A DNA stretch of 64,000 bases, taken from positions 6,091,624 to 6,155,623 of the forward strand of contig NC_087071.1 in assembly GCF_963678635.1 (NCBI RefSeq), read 5' to 3'. The translations under genes and the position numbers were made by a program. Below the pieces are notes generated by a model. It was given only the letters and a program-made list of their open reading frames with translations. It was not told the origin of the DNA and did no database searches. The number at the start of each line of letters is the position of its first letter. Positions within the stretch are counted from its first letter, which is position 1. This DNA is from Symsagittifera roscoffensis (lineage: Eukaryota > Xenacoelomorpha > Acoela > Convolutidae). Below, piece by piece: positions 27,729-39,356 of this stretch.

Positions 27729-29070
27729 AATTGGAGAATTATTTTTGCCTCGATATCATTGCATATATAAAGCAAATTCGACAATTTGAGTTTGACTTGT
27801 TTAGGGTAAATGTTCTTGAAATATCTAGAATATCTATATCTTCCATATCTAGAAAATTCCAAGAACTTCCATATCTAGAAAATTCCAAGGATTTTGACTG
27901 GAATACATGATGAAGGGACTCATGACTGTAACCTCGGTTACTATGATACTTTTGACCTTCTGATTACCTCTAAAAATGTTCTTGGGTAAATGTTCTTGAA
28001 ATATCTAGAATATCTATATCTTCCATATCTAGAAAATTCCAAGAACTTCCATATCTAGAAAATTCCAAGGATTTTGACTGGAATACATGATGAAGGGACT
28101 CATGACTGTAACCTCGGTTACTATGATACTTTTGACCTTCTGATTACCTCTAAAAATGTTCTTGGGTCTGAGAGACCTTGGAAAGCAACCCCTTGGAATT
28201 ACCGTCCTGTTTAGTAGAATGATTCCTTCGCTCATGATGCTGGTTATAAATTGCTATGCTTCGGGAGGAGCAATAACTGTCAGTGTTTGCAGTTTGCTGT
28301 CATCTTTTTGTCACAGTTAATGTTTTTGAGATTGTTATTTTTTGTTGCAAGGTTGTGGGGAATTGTTTCAGTATATCGGAAGCACAACTTCGAATTGACT
28401 GCGCCAGATTTTCAGCTGACTTGTATTTTTTTCGAGAATGAAGAGTTGATTTGTTTATTTGGATTTGTTTCGTTTCTTCCGTCGATCTGTTTGCTGTTAG
28501 CGCATTTCTGAATTTTGTCTCCGTTTTTTATCAGCACTTCATGATTAATTGGTAGCTGGGATTCCGTCAGTTGTTGTTGACTCATGAATTGGTATTACTC
28601 GTGGGGGCAAAAAAATGCCTTCACCCGGAGATATACTTGAAAAAAAAAATAGATTTTTCTATTTCAAAATGTAGAAATCAGAAGGCAAAAACATTAACTA
28701 TATTGCACGTGCGTTTTTTTTTCTCACTTGCATTTGTCTAATTAACTATTTTTGTTTTACAAATTTTCGATCAATGATTTAAAGAGATTATTGTTTCGTG
28801 TCTTACAGAGTCATTTTCTGTTTTCAGGTAGCGCATGTGGTATTTAATGAAATTACAAAAACATTTATTCTCAGAAGTAATTGATTACGAGAGATTACAC
28901 GTTAGTATAATTTAAAAGCGACTTCCCTTTTTCTAATCATCTGTTGAAGTACGAAATTGAAGTTTTTTAAATTCATTTACTCCAATTTAACTCCCAATTT
29001 AACTTTTTTGTTTGTGAAGATGAATATCTACTGACGTAAATTTGGTTGTATATATGAAATTCGATTTCAG
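27729..29070. other. Region between LTR and USPL1-like gene
   Basis: It contains the exact 180-bp tandem duplication and otherwise no recognised gene. Acceptor-like ttttcag strings occur at about 28827 and at 29070; the upstream exon or trans-spliced leader site of the next gene may lie here. Confidence 0.5.
27804..28167. repeat. Exact 180-bp tandem duplication
   Basis: The block starting gggtaaatgttc at 27804 repeats at 27984 with no mismatch over 180 bp. Each unit contains a 24-bp sub-repeat (cttccatatctagaaaattc) twice. Identity implies a recent event or an assembly artefact. Confidence 0.95.
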
Positions 29071-29103
29071 ATTAACTTGTATGCTTCAAGGAGAAAAAAT
29101 TGC

Positions 29104-30980
29104 ATGCCCGCTCCAACTGGAGCCTTAGAGGAGTGTCCGTTGTGTAAGAGAAGGGAAACGGGAAATATGGGGTATTTGAAGAAGTGCCTTTTGAGTTCAG
29201 ACCCGCAGGTTTTTATAACAGTCTGTACAGAGAGTGAGTGCTTTTACTATAATTCAGATTCAAACATCGATCTAGTCGATCTGCCTGCTCAGTGTGACAG
29301 TTCTGATTTTTCCGGCCTTGACTCTGCGTTGTTTATATTGACTAATTCGGTATACCTACGGCTCAGTTACCGAAACAATAATATTCCTGCTGATGACGTT
29401 TTGTCGAGAATACTTTATCTTGCTCTAGAGCGGAAAAATTACATCTACGAAATTAGAAATTATTTAGTCCAAAATGATAAACTCTCTATAAAGGGCAATG
29501 ATATTGCTGCAAGTTTATCGTTTTTGATGAAATTATCAAATTTCATTGGAAAAGCTTTTCGAACTAAGTGGGCTATTACTGCTGACTGCTTGAAAGGCTG
29601 CAAAGACAGTGGCGAAGACACTTGTCTTTTGTCAGTAAAGGATGTAGGATTCATGAAACTTTCTGAAACTCCAGCTGTTGTTATTCCTGGCAAGTCATGT
29701 CGCTCGTGCAAGCTGTCCAAAATCAACCGTTATATAAGTCTGCAAGAAGCTTCAAATTTTGTAATTGTTCAAACCCGAAATGGTATAAGTCTTCCTTTCG
29801 AAATTGGCCAAACGTCTTTTCGGTTAGATGAAAATACTTACAGACTGCATGCAGTGACAACAGTGCATAGGATGGGATATGACACCTTTTTATGCGATTC
29901 ATTGGGACATCTACGCGAGTTTTTTGAAAGTGAAACTAAAGTGTCGAAAAGATGTACCCTAAAACTCGGAAGTTTGAAATCAGCCAATATCAGATACATA
30001 GTTTTTGAACGACTTTTCGAAGAATCTCGCTCCTTCGGAGGCTCTGATGTAAACGCTAATTTTAGTAATGTGGTGAAACCTTTTCAAGACCTGACAGCAA
30101 CTATTAGAAAGCAAAGTGGAAGTAGAATTCATACAAGTCCAATGAAATATGGACCGGCTGCGAAAAAACCTCGTCTGTACTCTGGAAAAACGAACGATCT
30201 ACCTGAAAAACCATTCAGCAGTTATACAGCCCAGAAAAAGACAAATAGCGATTCAACCTCTAAAGATAATAATCAAGGCGACGCTCTAGTATGGCGCAAG
30301 CAATTTCAGAAACGATTTTCCAATCTTACCTCGAACTCACGTAAATCGAAAGTCAGTAACTACATTGCAACTTTACAGAGCTTGAACATGCAGATACTGG
30401 AATCAGAGAGTCGCCTTGTTCAGAAAAATACAGCAACCACCGTGGGCTCGTTCACGAGCTTTTCGGTGAACAAAAGCGCGTTATCGAGCCGCGTGACCTC
30501 ACCAGTTCAAGTCCCCAAAAATTTGTCAAACAAGGTAAAGCCATCAAACTAGGAATATGTAATTTAAACTATTTTTAAAAGAATGTCAGTTATAGCTGCT
30601 TGATAACCAAATTTTTAGTAGTTTTTCTTATTTTAAGGATAAAGAACATTAAACTTTTTACGAAGCCTAATTTGTTTCAGTCCCTTTGGAGTGAGTCGTC
30701 TCCCACGCGCAGTTCAGCAATTACTCCAGTTGGTACATTCCCCTCTTTAACCCAGCAATCATCATCCCAATTCGCACCTGTACAGTCGCAGCCAATAGAT
30801 CTAGATGCCGACTGTTTCGACAGCTTCGATTTAAACTTCGACGCTCTTGAAACATTTGAAGAGAATAAGTCTGTCACTTCAGATTTGAATATAAACAATA
30901 ACGGAGATTTTTCAAAACTCAATGGAGATGAAAGTGGAAATGATTTGGATTTTTTCGAAAAGTTGTTAAAAGACAGTTAA
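29104..30980 (+). CDS. USPL1-like SUMO isopeptidase homologue, two exons
   Basis: Exon 29071-30534 follows an acceptor (gatttcag). A donor CAAG|GTAAAG at 30535 joins acceptor tttgtttcag at 30680 in phase 0, and exon 30681-30980 ends in TAA. The first in-frame ATG is 29104; an earlier out-of-frame ATG at 29081 starts a short uORF if this is the first exon. The product would be about 576 residues. EECPLCKRRE plus a later CTESECFYY resembles the N-terminal Cys4 motif of USPL1, and CRSCKLSK a second Cys pair. The GLDSALFILTNS segment aligns with the USPL1 catalytic Cys box but has Ser, and the His position seems lost (GYDTFL), so the enzyme may be inactive. The C-terminal exon has PIDLDADCFD, a possible SUMO-interacting motif. 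Family call is by eye. Confidence 0.6.
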
Positions 30981-31378
30981 AAGTTTTCAGAGATAAAACT
31001 TCGGTTGTTCTCTTTTTGACTGTTTTTAAATGACAGCTTTTGAGAAACTTTGATGAGAACTTGTTTTGGTTGCTTTGCAGTTGTTGCTGTTTTCACAGCG
31101 TTGTTTAACTTCTCTCAAAATTAATTTAAACCCAGAGGTGCCCATGGGTTGCCTCTTTTGCGGTGCTACATGAACAGATTTGTTCAACATAGATTGTACA
31201 TTATATAATTCCTGTTTCAATTTATACATTGAATTAAAGCATACATTGTTTTTGTTGAACTCTTTTTGAAACTTTTCTTCTAACGGAAAGGTGTTAATCG
31301 CTCAAGGCTAGTGATAAGATTGATTTTAAATGACAGCTTTTGAGAAACTTTCATTCAAAATTTTACTAGTCGAAAAAG
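30981..31378. other. 3' flank of the USPL1-like gene, no gene seen
   Basis: The phrase tttttaaatgacagcttttgagaaactt occurs at about 31024 and again near 31322, a short direct repeat. No other feature is supported. Confidence 0.5.
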
Positions 31379-31545
31379 CATGTCGAAAAAGCAATCGGTA
31401 CGAGTTGTGCGTCTGTTTTTAAAGTCGATGAACGTAGGTCAGACTCTTATATAGGTCGTGATGTTCTTTTTTCGGAAAAAGTTTTAAAATTTGTTCAGGC
31501 TCAAATTTACTTTTGCGCCTTTTGACTTATGTTTTCCTTGTTAGT
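31379..31545. repeat. Dispersed repeat family A, copy 1
   Basis: The segment around gatgaacgtaggtcagactcttata and aggctcaaatttacttttgcg recurs in diverged form at about 34960-35090. No coding sequence. Confidence 0.6.
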
Positions 31546-31615
31546 TCGATTCATTTCCTTTATTTAGACAAGAAAAGCTTGTAATTTAGTATTAACTATC
31601 TTTTTCCCCTCCTGA

Positions 31616-31670
31616 GACGCAAATATTGTTGCGACACAAATATTGTTGCGACGCGAGTATTGTTGCGACA
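31616..31670. repeat. 17-bp tandem repeat (three copies)
   Basis: gacgcaaatattgttgc is repeated three times with one or two substitutions, with a partial fourth copy. Confidence 0.85.
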
Positions 31671-31725
31671 AAATGTGTTCATTTTGATCAATAACCATTA
31701 TCAAGCTATTAAGTACAGCCTATTA

Positions 31726-31769
31726 AGCATTGGCTGTACTTAAACAAGCTCTTAAGTACAGCCAATGCT
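31726..31769. repeat. Perfect 18-bp hairpin
   Basis: agcattggctgtacttaa (31726-31743) faces its exact complement (31752-31769) across an 8-nt loop. The motif ttaagtacagcc also occurs just upstream at about 31709. It could be a transposon end, a small structured RNA or a cruciform site. Confidence 0.8.
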
Positions 31770-32149
31770 AACGATATTAACCCAGACTTTTATATTACAA
31801 ATAGCACTTAAGCTTCCAGGTATCATGGATATGTAGCGTACAAGGGAAGGCGACCAGCAGCAAATTAAGAGGGTTCGACCCTAGACAGGGTCGCATGTTT
31901 TTAATGAATTTTTTCGTATACAAGTTGAAATGCGTCCTTTCTATAAATTGTGGCATGTTAGTTGATAACTTTTTTTTCAAATTGACTGGTACTGCTAATG
32001 CGTCATAATAAGCCTGTGTCACTTAGCAATTATGTAGACTCATCATCGGCGTGCGTCACTTAAGAAATTTTGTAGACTCAAAGTTATAATCATTCAGTTT
32101 CTCCCAGTAGCGTTATCGGTCATATTTTTGCTTGTGTATGCAAGTAATT

Positions 32150-32270
32150 CGCCTCTGCGTGAAAGGAAGGCAAACTCCGCTATCGATCAGCAAAAGTGTG
32201 AAGGTCATTAAAAACATGATCGACTTCTAGTCTTGAGAATGTAATTTAATTTTCAGATTTACCAGTGAGT
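32150..32270. repeat. Dispersed repeat family B, copy 1
   Basis: gaaaggaaggcaaactcc ... catgatcgacttc ... aatgtaatttaatt matches 35107-35220 in the same order and orientation. Confidence 0.65.
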
Positions 32271-33731
32271 TAAAAAAAATTTACTTTTGGATCCTCAGAA
32301 TTTGGGCCCAATTGAAAGAAAAATTTGTAGAAAGCCAGCCTGCATCACTGGCTGCGACCATTTTCTACAAAAAGTTATGGCCCCCGGAAAAAAAACGTTT
32401 TTGATTTTTTGACTGTTTTTCGATTTTTTTGTACTCAAAAACTACCCTGACAGTTCTCAGACTAATGGTTCAATCGAAAAGCAGGTTTAAGGGTTGTTGG
32501 CTGCTTTTCGAAAAAACTACCGTGCCGAATCTGTGAGTAAAGATTCAGTTGAAAAAACTGGTTGGGAGAAAGATTCCTGCAGAAGCCGATATTTCATTTT
32601 TTTTGTTATATTTGTGAATTCCAAGTTCTGAAGTTTACCGTTTTCTATTTTTTGCAGTTTTTCAGTCTTCTCGAAAACAACCCTGCCAAAACCGATATAA
32701 GTTTTTTAATAGAGAAAACAGGCTATGGGATTTATCCTGTTTCAAGTGGTTGCCCGTATACGGGTTCGGTCAGAAGCTTAGTTTGCGAAAAGATTCCTCT
32801 ACGCTGCCAAATTTCAACCGTTTTTCAAAAATTTTGTTTTCAATTTCCTTGTTCTTGTAGTCTTCTGTTGGCTAGGTTCTTTCGAGTTATTGGCTATCCT
32901 TTATTTTATTTTTTCGTGTTTGCAAAGTTTTTTTTGGTACTGCAAATAGCTTCCTCAAGGTTTGTCACTCACATTTGATTTTTTGCAGTTTTATTTTAGT
33001 TTTTCTTTAAGTTCAGTTCATTTGGATTGTTAAAGTGAACGCAAACTTTAAGTTTTTCCTCTTATCTTGTATTGCGATTTTTAATGTAATGCAAGTGTTG
33101 CGAAGCTAGAAAGAAAGAATTTATCTCTCCAATAATTGTTCAGTAAGGTAATAAAGCATCAGATAATGAGACTTGGCGAGGACAGACAACGGGATCCTAG
33201 GATCCACCAAGCATCTGCCCTAAAAGATCATAAAATATTTCAATGAACAGATTTGAGATTTAAAAAATATCAAACAAAAACTTTCTTTTCCAGAATTTTT
33301 TGTATTCATCAAGCAAACATACTCCCAAAAACAAGCAGAGCCAGTTTCATATAATAGCAGTATCTATCACGCTACAACAGTCAGTATTGATGAAGTAAAA
33401 ACAGAGAGAAGAACCTGTTTACTGAACAAATGCATTAACGTTTTTTTTGTGACTTTCGAAAACTGAATGTGAATTTTTGAAACTTCGGAATAATTGTAAC
33501 ATGATTTAAAGGACTCCAAAAATACTAAATTCACGTTTTCCATATTTAAGCGTTTAGTTTGCACGATAACCAAATTCAAAAGAATTTTCTTTAATATTTT
33601 TTTTCCTTTTTTTCAGATTTATGAGAAAACTTCTTTTAATATGCGATATCCCAAAAACTAGAAGGTTTTGGACAGTCAACTTCTTTCCACGGGGAATGCC
33701 CAGCCGCATTTAACCAGTGGATCCAAAGTTG
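32271..33731. other. AT-rich DNA with degenerate repeat, no gene
   Basis: 32390-32720 contains diverged pieces of the tttttcgaaaactaccctgcc family found at 35755-36340 and 57600-58100. Nothing else is recognised to 33731; open frames here are T-rich shadows. Confidence 0.5.
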
Positions 33732-34520
33732 TCACTTTTGACAGTTCATACATATATTAAACCAGAGCAAAATTTTGAAATCAAAAAAAGAATCTTTGAG
33801 TTTGTGGGAAAATCTTGATATTGCGTTAGAAGAACTTTTTTGAATTTCAATGGGCAGTAAGTTAAACAATTTGCATCCTCTATATCTTATCGAGAATCTT
33901 TTAAATTTTCGTTTGCAAAATTTTCCACAAGTAATCTCGAACAAGATCTCTTGTTAGTTAATGAGAATTTTGAAAACTAAACGTTACGTTTTAAAAAGAC
34001 TCACAGTGCGTTTTTTTGCTGATTTTGTGACGAGTTTTAAAAGCGCGTAGAAATGGTACTCAAAAACTCAGCAATTTTTTTTTCGGAAAATCTTCACACT
34101 GATCTTGCCGTTTTCTGCAAAAATGTATTTCAAATGTTCTTTTGCGTTACGAAAAATCGTTTTAAAACAAAAAACTACAGCACCCGTACAACAAAATGCG
34201 ATACTGATGAATAGGGACTACATTACTGCTGCAGTAGTCCAGTAGTTGGCCCCTTAGTACATAATGTCGTAGTTTTGATATAAAACCACATTGTTTTTCA
34301 AGTCTCAATTTAACGAAATCTATGTGACTGATAAATGAGAGTTTGCAATCTAAATAAATACTCAAATACTTGCATACGGGTTTGACTTTTTTTTGACAAC
34401 AATTCACTTTGAAGTTACAATTGGAAGCACTTGATTTAACGTTCATTTGCACAGTTTTAGATATAATGATTACTAACTTATTTGCTATCAACCATCTAAT
34501 TAAAACATCTAGGTCGGAAT
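33732..34520 (-). pseudogene. LINE relic, 3' part of reverse transcriptase ORF
   Basis: The minus strand from 34518 reads DLDVLIRWLIANKLVI, then FKVN, VCKYLSIYLDCKLSFISHI, LRHYVLRGQLLDY and QYRILLYG, the order found after the YADD box in CR1/Jockey-type LINEs. A second piece (33944-33732) has IRYRGCKLFNLLPIEIQKSS, the usual end of such ORFs. Stops and shifts separate the pieces. It belongs to a different LINE from the one at 1809-4729. Confidence 0.75.
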
Positions 34521-35879
34521 AAGTGATGCGAAGCTAGGCTTCGCCTCTGTGTAAAATATTGGCTTAGATACCTCCTTTTGAGTATTTTTAGAAGCAAAAA
34601 AGTTCTAATACTTTACAAGGTTGACTTAAAACTTTTTTTCGAGTTTTTAAGTTTTTCTAGAAACATGTTTTTTTTTCGGCGCAGTGTGTCTGCTCAAGAA
34701 CTGTCAGCTTTGTTACAGCTTTGTCAATGTTGGTTATTCATACCGATAATTTTTCAACCCTCTATTGTCTTGCTTCTTGGCATTTTTCGTTGAAATGATT
34801 TTTATTCTTTAATTTGAGACAAAAATAGGAAAATTTTTGGTCGATCATGTCATTCGATAGTTTTTTTTTGTACAGCTCTCATGTATATTTCCGTCGGTTT
34901 AATTGTCATATTATGTTTTTGTAGTAAGGAAAGTGATTCGAAGCCTCGATTCGCCCCTGTGATAGTTTAAAAACCGATGAACGTAATTCAGACTGTTATA
35001 GTCAAGATTTTTTTGTTGTTGAGGAAAAGCCTTTAGTTTTGCTCAGGCTCAATGTTGCTTTTCTTATAGTTTGTTTTTTGGTTTATTTTTAGTTTTTGTT
35101 CCAGTTTAATGCTAAAAGGAAGGCAAACTCCACTAAAGAACAGCTAAAGTGTAGAATTCACGAAAATCATGATCGACTTCCACCTTCCGTAATGTAATTT
35201 AATTATCTGATTTCCAAGCAAAATTTTACCGGCTGATCCAGTTTTCTCAAATTGAGTTAGTTTTTTTCCGAATGTTTTCAATCATAATTAATTCTAAAAA
35301 TTCCAAGGCTATCAAGGCTGTACATTTTTTCCAGGAATTTCCAAAGCTGACATTTTTTTCGAAAATAAAAACAAGTCTGAATGATTACCCATGTAAATAT
35401 ATTTTTTTCCCATAATAACTTGGTAAATTATCGATTAAACAACATTATAATTGAATTAGTTGTAGTGCGGATGAAAAGAAACTCCGATTTACCAATTTTC
35501 ACAAATAAAAACTTGCTTTCCGTATTTCGTTTCACAAATCATTAGAGAATAAAATCGGAAATTTTGAAGGTTTAAATCGGGTTGTTTTGAAGGTTAATTC
35601 ATCTTTACATTGTTCGTTTCACCTTTCACGTGACACATGTTTAGAAATACCTATGTCGACTTGTTAATGTACCAATATATTGCACTGTAAATAATTACTG
35701 GACGCTAGTTTGCATAGGCGGGACGCTAGTTTGCATAGGCGGCTAGGCCCAAATGAATTTTTTTGACTTTTCTCGAAAACTACCCGGCCAAAACTGGGTT
35801 TTTGGGTTGAATCGAAATAACAGATTGTATGAATCTCTCTGCATGAGCATCTATGTCCAATTACAAAAAGTGTTATAAT
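34521..35879. repeat. Mosaic of dispersed repeats A and B
   Basis: Short modules gaagctaggcttcgcctctgtg (34530) and gaagcctcgattcgcccctgtg (34937) precede copies of family A (about 34960-35090) and family B (35107-35220). A direct repeat ctagtttgcataggcgg occurs twice at 35704-35743. No gene is seen. Confidence 0.6.
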
Positions 35880-36690
35880 TTTCGGAAATGTCACCTTTCT
35901 GATTTGTTGACCGTTTTTGGGTTTTTCTCGATAAATTTTCGGACAAATCTGGTATCATAGGTTTTTCTTCGGCACAACAGGTTGTTGAAAACCTGTTTTT
36001 ACAATTTTTACGCCCAGTTTCTTTTAGAAAAAAGTTGTCCTTCAAACAAGTGAGAGTTTTAAAGCTTTGACCGTTTTTGGAAGTTTTTTTTTTGCTCGAA
36101 ACTTACAGTGCCAATTATCAGGTTAACTGTTTAGTCAAGAAAGCTGATTTTTGCAATTTTCTCTACTTTACCGACCACTTCTTACTTTTAGCAAAAAAAA
36201 ACCAATTTCGGAAAAACACGTTATCCAGAAGTTTTTTGAGTATTCTTAAAAACTACGCTATCAAATGTGAAATTAAAATTTCAATCGAAAAAGCGGTTGC
36301 GCGATTTTTTCCTGCAGAAGCGGCTACTCATTCAGTTTTGTCGTAGAAAAGATTTATTATTGAAAAAAAATCGAAATCTCAAAAATTTTCTCTCTTGTCA
36401 CTTATTTTATTAGAGAAACAACGAAGTTTTTGGGCTAAGTCCAGTTTTTGAAATTAGGCATTTCGTCCCGCATTAGTATCACAAACTCAAAAGAACATCA
36501 AACACATACCCCCAGCTTTAGCTGCGCCATTGGTGTTCTTCATCGAGGCAATTCGGTTCAACTAATTTTTTTTCAACATTTTCGATTTTTTTTCGACTTA
36601 TTTTCTTTTTATCATTGTGTTGTACGGCAAGTTTTCAGACTCGTAGGCGAGAATACTCGTGTTTCTACATGAGTTTACCGTAAAACAAGA
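35880..36690. repeat. Long dispersed repeat family C, copy 1
   Basis: About 800 bp aligns colinearly with 57600-58400. Shared landmarks are ggtatcataggtttt, acgcccagtttcttttagaaaaaagtt, ctactttaccgacca, ctcaaaaattttctctcttgtcac and tttcgtcccgcat. It is non-coding and may be the body of a long SINE or the remains of an element. Confidence 0.75.
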
Positions 36691-36786
36691 ACATAACAGA
36701 GTAAGTTTTTGCTGATTTACAGAATTTCGTTGATATATACCTGACCGAGACATACAACACGTCCGAAGCTAAATGATTTGTTTCGT

Positions 36787-37265
36787 CAAATTTAATTTTT
36801 TTTTGTCTGCAAAATCTTTTCGAACCGCTAATTACGTATTACTAAATAAAAAAATATGCAATTTTTTGTATTTTTGTTTGTTTGAAATGCATGCCTTATA
36901 ACCACTCTCCGAAGTTTTTCACATGCTTTAAACTGGAAAAAGATGAAATCTTTCCAACTTTGACTTTCATTGTCATGGCGGTATAAAAACGTATTCAGAG
37001 TGTTCTCGGCATTTTTTTGAATTTTGGGGAAAAGTTGATATCTTTGAACTTTTTGTATCATGTTGTAATATAGCGGAACTTCCCTACAAATCTTAAGATG
37101 TTCTAAGAAGCTATATGATATGATTCGTAAAAGTTAAACTTTTAAGAGTTGGTTTTTTATTGTCTCCAAAATATTTGCGAACTGCTGATTACGTAAAGCA
37201 AGATTTATAGAAAAAAAAATCCAACTTTTTGTTTTGGACTTTTTAGTTTGAAATGCATATAAAGT
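36787..37265. repeat. Repeat family D, two copies
   Basis: A unit containing cgaaccgctaattacgta ... tttgtttgaaatgcat occurs at about 36787-36895, at about 37145-37260, and a third time at 39118-39235. The copies are diverged. Nothing coding. Confidence 0.65.
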
Positions 37266-37439
37266 TTTCTGCAAGAATCTTTTATTTTTTTTAAGTGCGG
37301 GCTTCACTATCTCGCCATATTTAAGCTTTCTCAACGTATTTTTTGCATGCTTACCGAAAGAGTTTTTTCACGTTTAAGCTATTCCTTGTACTAAAATCGT
37401 TAAGAGTTTTTTTTTTCAATTTTCCTGTTTAATATCAAT

Positions 37440-38010
37440 GGTTATTTCACCAAATGTGAAATTAGAAACCCAATAATTGGTTGCTGTGAGGACTTTCCCT
37501 GGTGTTGTGAGTTTGGCCTCCAATTATGAATAACCAAATATTTCTAGTTTACGAGAAACAACGCTTTTTTTGGTTTAAAATTTTCCAGCAAAATTAAATT
37601 CGGAAAAAAGGTAGTTTTGAAACTCCTAAACCTGTAGTTGGGTGCTGTCATGGCACTCTCAGATGCTGTGATTCTTGCCTCCAAATACGACTGCTCAACT
37701 CCTTGTAGTTTTTGACATACGACGCTTTTTTATTGGTTCAAAAGTTTCTAGCAAACTTAAACTTAGGAAAATTCGTAAATTTGAAATTCCTAAACTTTTA
37801 GCTGGGTGCTGTCAGGGCCTTCTCAGGTGTTGTAAGTCTTGCCACATAGTTTGAGTTCTCAATTCTTTTTAGTTTTCAAGATATGATGTTTTTTAAATGG
37901 TTTCAAATTTTTTCAGAAAACTTAGATTTGCAAAATTTAACAGAAGTTGAAATTCCCAAATTTGTAGTTGGAAGTTGGCGGGTACTCTCAGTGGTTGTGT
38001 TTCTCGCCTT
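37440..38010. repeat. Diverged ~163-bp tandem array
   Basis: The landmark gttgggtgctgtcatggcactctcag recurs near 37472, 37631, 37796 and 37962, giving four units of about 160-166 bp. Each also has a cgcttttt...ttcaaaatttt segment. The last unit runs straight into the tRNA-like SINE at 38011. Confidence 0.75.
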
Positions 38011-38160
38011 CTGGTAGTAAAGTATACGCCTAGGACGGCAAAGATCTTGTGTTCGAATCTGACAAGGACCAGTTTTTTGCAAACGATAAATGTTCCGGTT
38101 CAAAAAATGTCGGCCTCTTATTTGTCTGCTGATGTTTTTTCGGCTTAATTGTCTTATCTA
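38011..38160 (+). repeat. tRNA-derived SINE, copy 1
   Basis: ctggtagtaaagtatacgcc followed by a B-box-like tgttcgaatctg (38050) is spaced like a tRNA's internal promoter. The downstream body (gtcggcctcttatttgtctg) matches the copy at 57120-57300. It may retain weak polymerase III promoter boxes. Confidence 0.6.
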
Positions 38161-38554
38161 ACAATAGTTTTATTTAAACTGTAAACAGGTTTCACTACAG
38201 TTTTTGTTAGCATCTTAAAATCCGGTAAAATCGAAAATTGTTTTACACATTGGTTGTAATTTTACCAGCTCGTTTTGTTAAAATTTTACTTTTTTTCGTT
38301 TTTTTTTTCGTCTTTTTATCAGCTTAATAAATTGCTGCCTAATTGATATTGATTTAGTGACCTTTTATCGCGTCGTTACGTCCGAAAAAGTTTTTTTTGG
38401 GCGTGTGTGTACTCTGAGGGGAAAAGAGACTTACCCTTTTTAATAAGTTAAGAATTTTTTTGAATATCTTTTCGGCATGAAGGGTTTCTGCTCAGGTTTT
38501 TTCGGATTTTTTTTACCGATTGGTAAATATAAATTTAATTTCAATCAAATATCT

Positions 38555-38860
38555 GGCGCATCTAATATAGAGGTTAGGTCACGGCTTGAGATGGCAAAGA
38601 CTTGCGGTTTGAATCCTGCTGGGCCCTTTTTTTGCAAACTAGAGTTTTTTGTGTTTTTTTGAACTATCGTCCGTCTGTTTTCTTTTGTCGGCTTAGTTCC
38701 CGTAGCTCGATGGTTCAGTTTTACTCCAAGTTACTGTAATCACCATGGTTGAGAAGAAAAAACCCTGAGTTGAGACCTGTTTTTCCTGCAACTAGAAAAT
38801 TTTGGCTTATTTAGATTATCGTCTGTCTGCTTAATTTGGTGCTTAGTTCCGCAGAAAGGA
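38555..38860 (+). repeat. tRNA-derived SINE, copies 2 and 3 (diverged)
   Basis: gaggttaggtcacggcttgagatggcaaagacttgcggtttgaatcc is written here in parts: gaggttagg as A box and ggtttgaatcc as B box (38605-38617). The body tgtttgtctgttt...gtcggcttagttccc follows. A further body-like unit (38701-38860) repeats tatcgtctgtctgcttaattt. Confidence 0.5.
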
Positions 38861-39356
38861 CGGTTTTTCAAAATTTGGATTCTGTATAGTATTCCCTAAG
38901 CTCTCTGTAGAGTTTCTAATTGTGCAGACGATTTGTTCCGGATATTTTAGACTTTATTTACAATAGCAATTTTTTTGTTTGGTTTTCATAGTCTTGAATT
39001 CAGTAATTTTGTCAATGAGGTTGCTGAATATGGAGAGTCCAATTTTATGCTAACAGCCATTTTAGGGTTTTATTTCTAATTTGAAAATACTAAGATCTGA
39101 AACCCAGTCAAAGTTAATTTTTTTTGTCTTCAAAAAGTTTTCGAACTGCTAATTACGTATAACTAGATTTACAGAAAAAAGCCAATTTTTATGTTTGGGT
39201 TTTTTTTGTTTGAATAGCATACAATATCAATATAAACATCATCTTAAGTTTTCTACTTGCATCATTTGACCTTTTCCGTTAAATGTGATTTGTTCAGCTC
39301 CTCATGGAGAAGAGTTGTTTCACCCTTGTTTAATTAGTTTTTGCAATTGCTTGGCT

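Noticed and set aside
32562-32978. 138-codon plus-strand ORF rich in Phe
   Set aside because: T-rich DNA giving runs of Phe; overlaps a dispersed repeat and has no splice or domain support.
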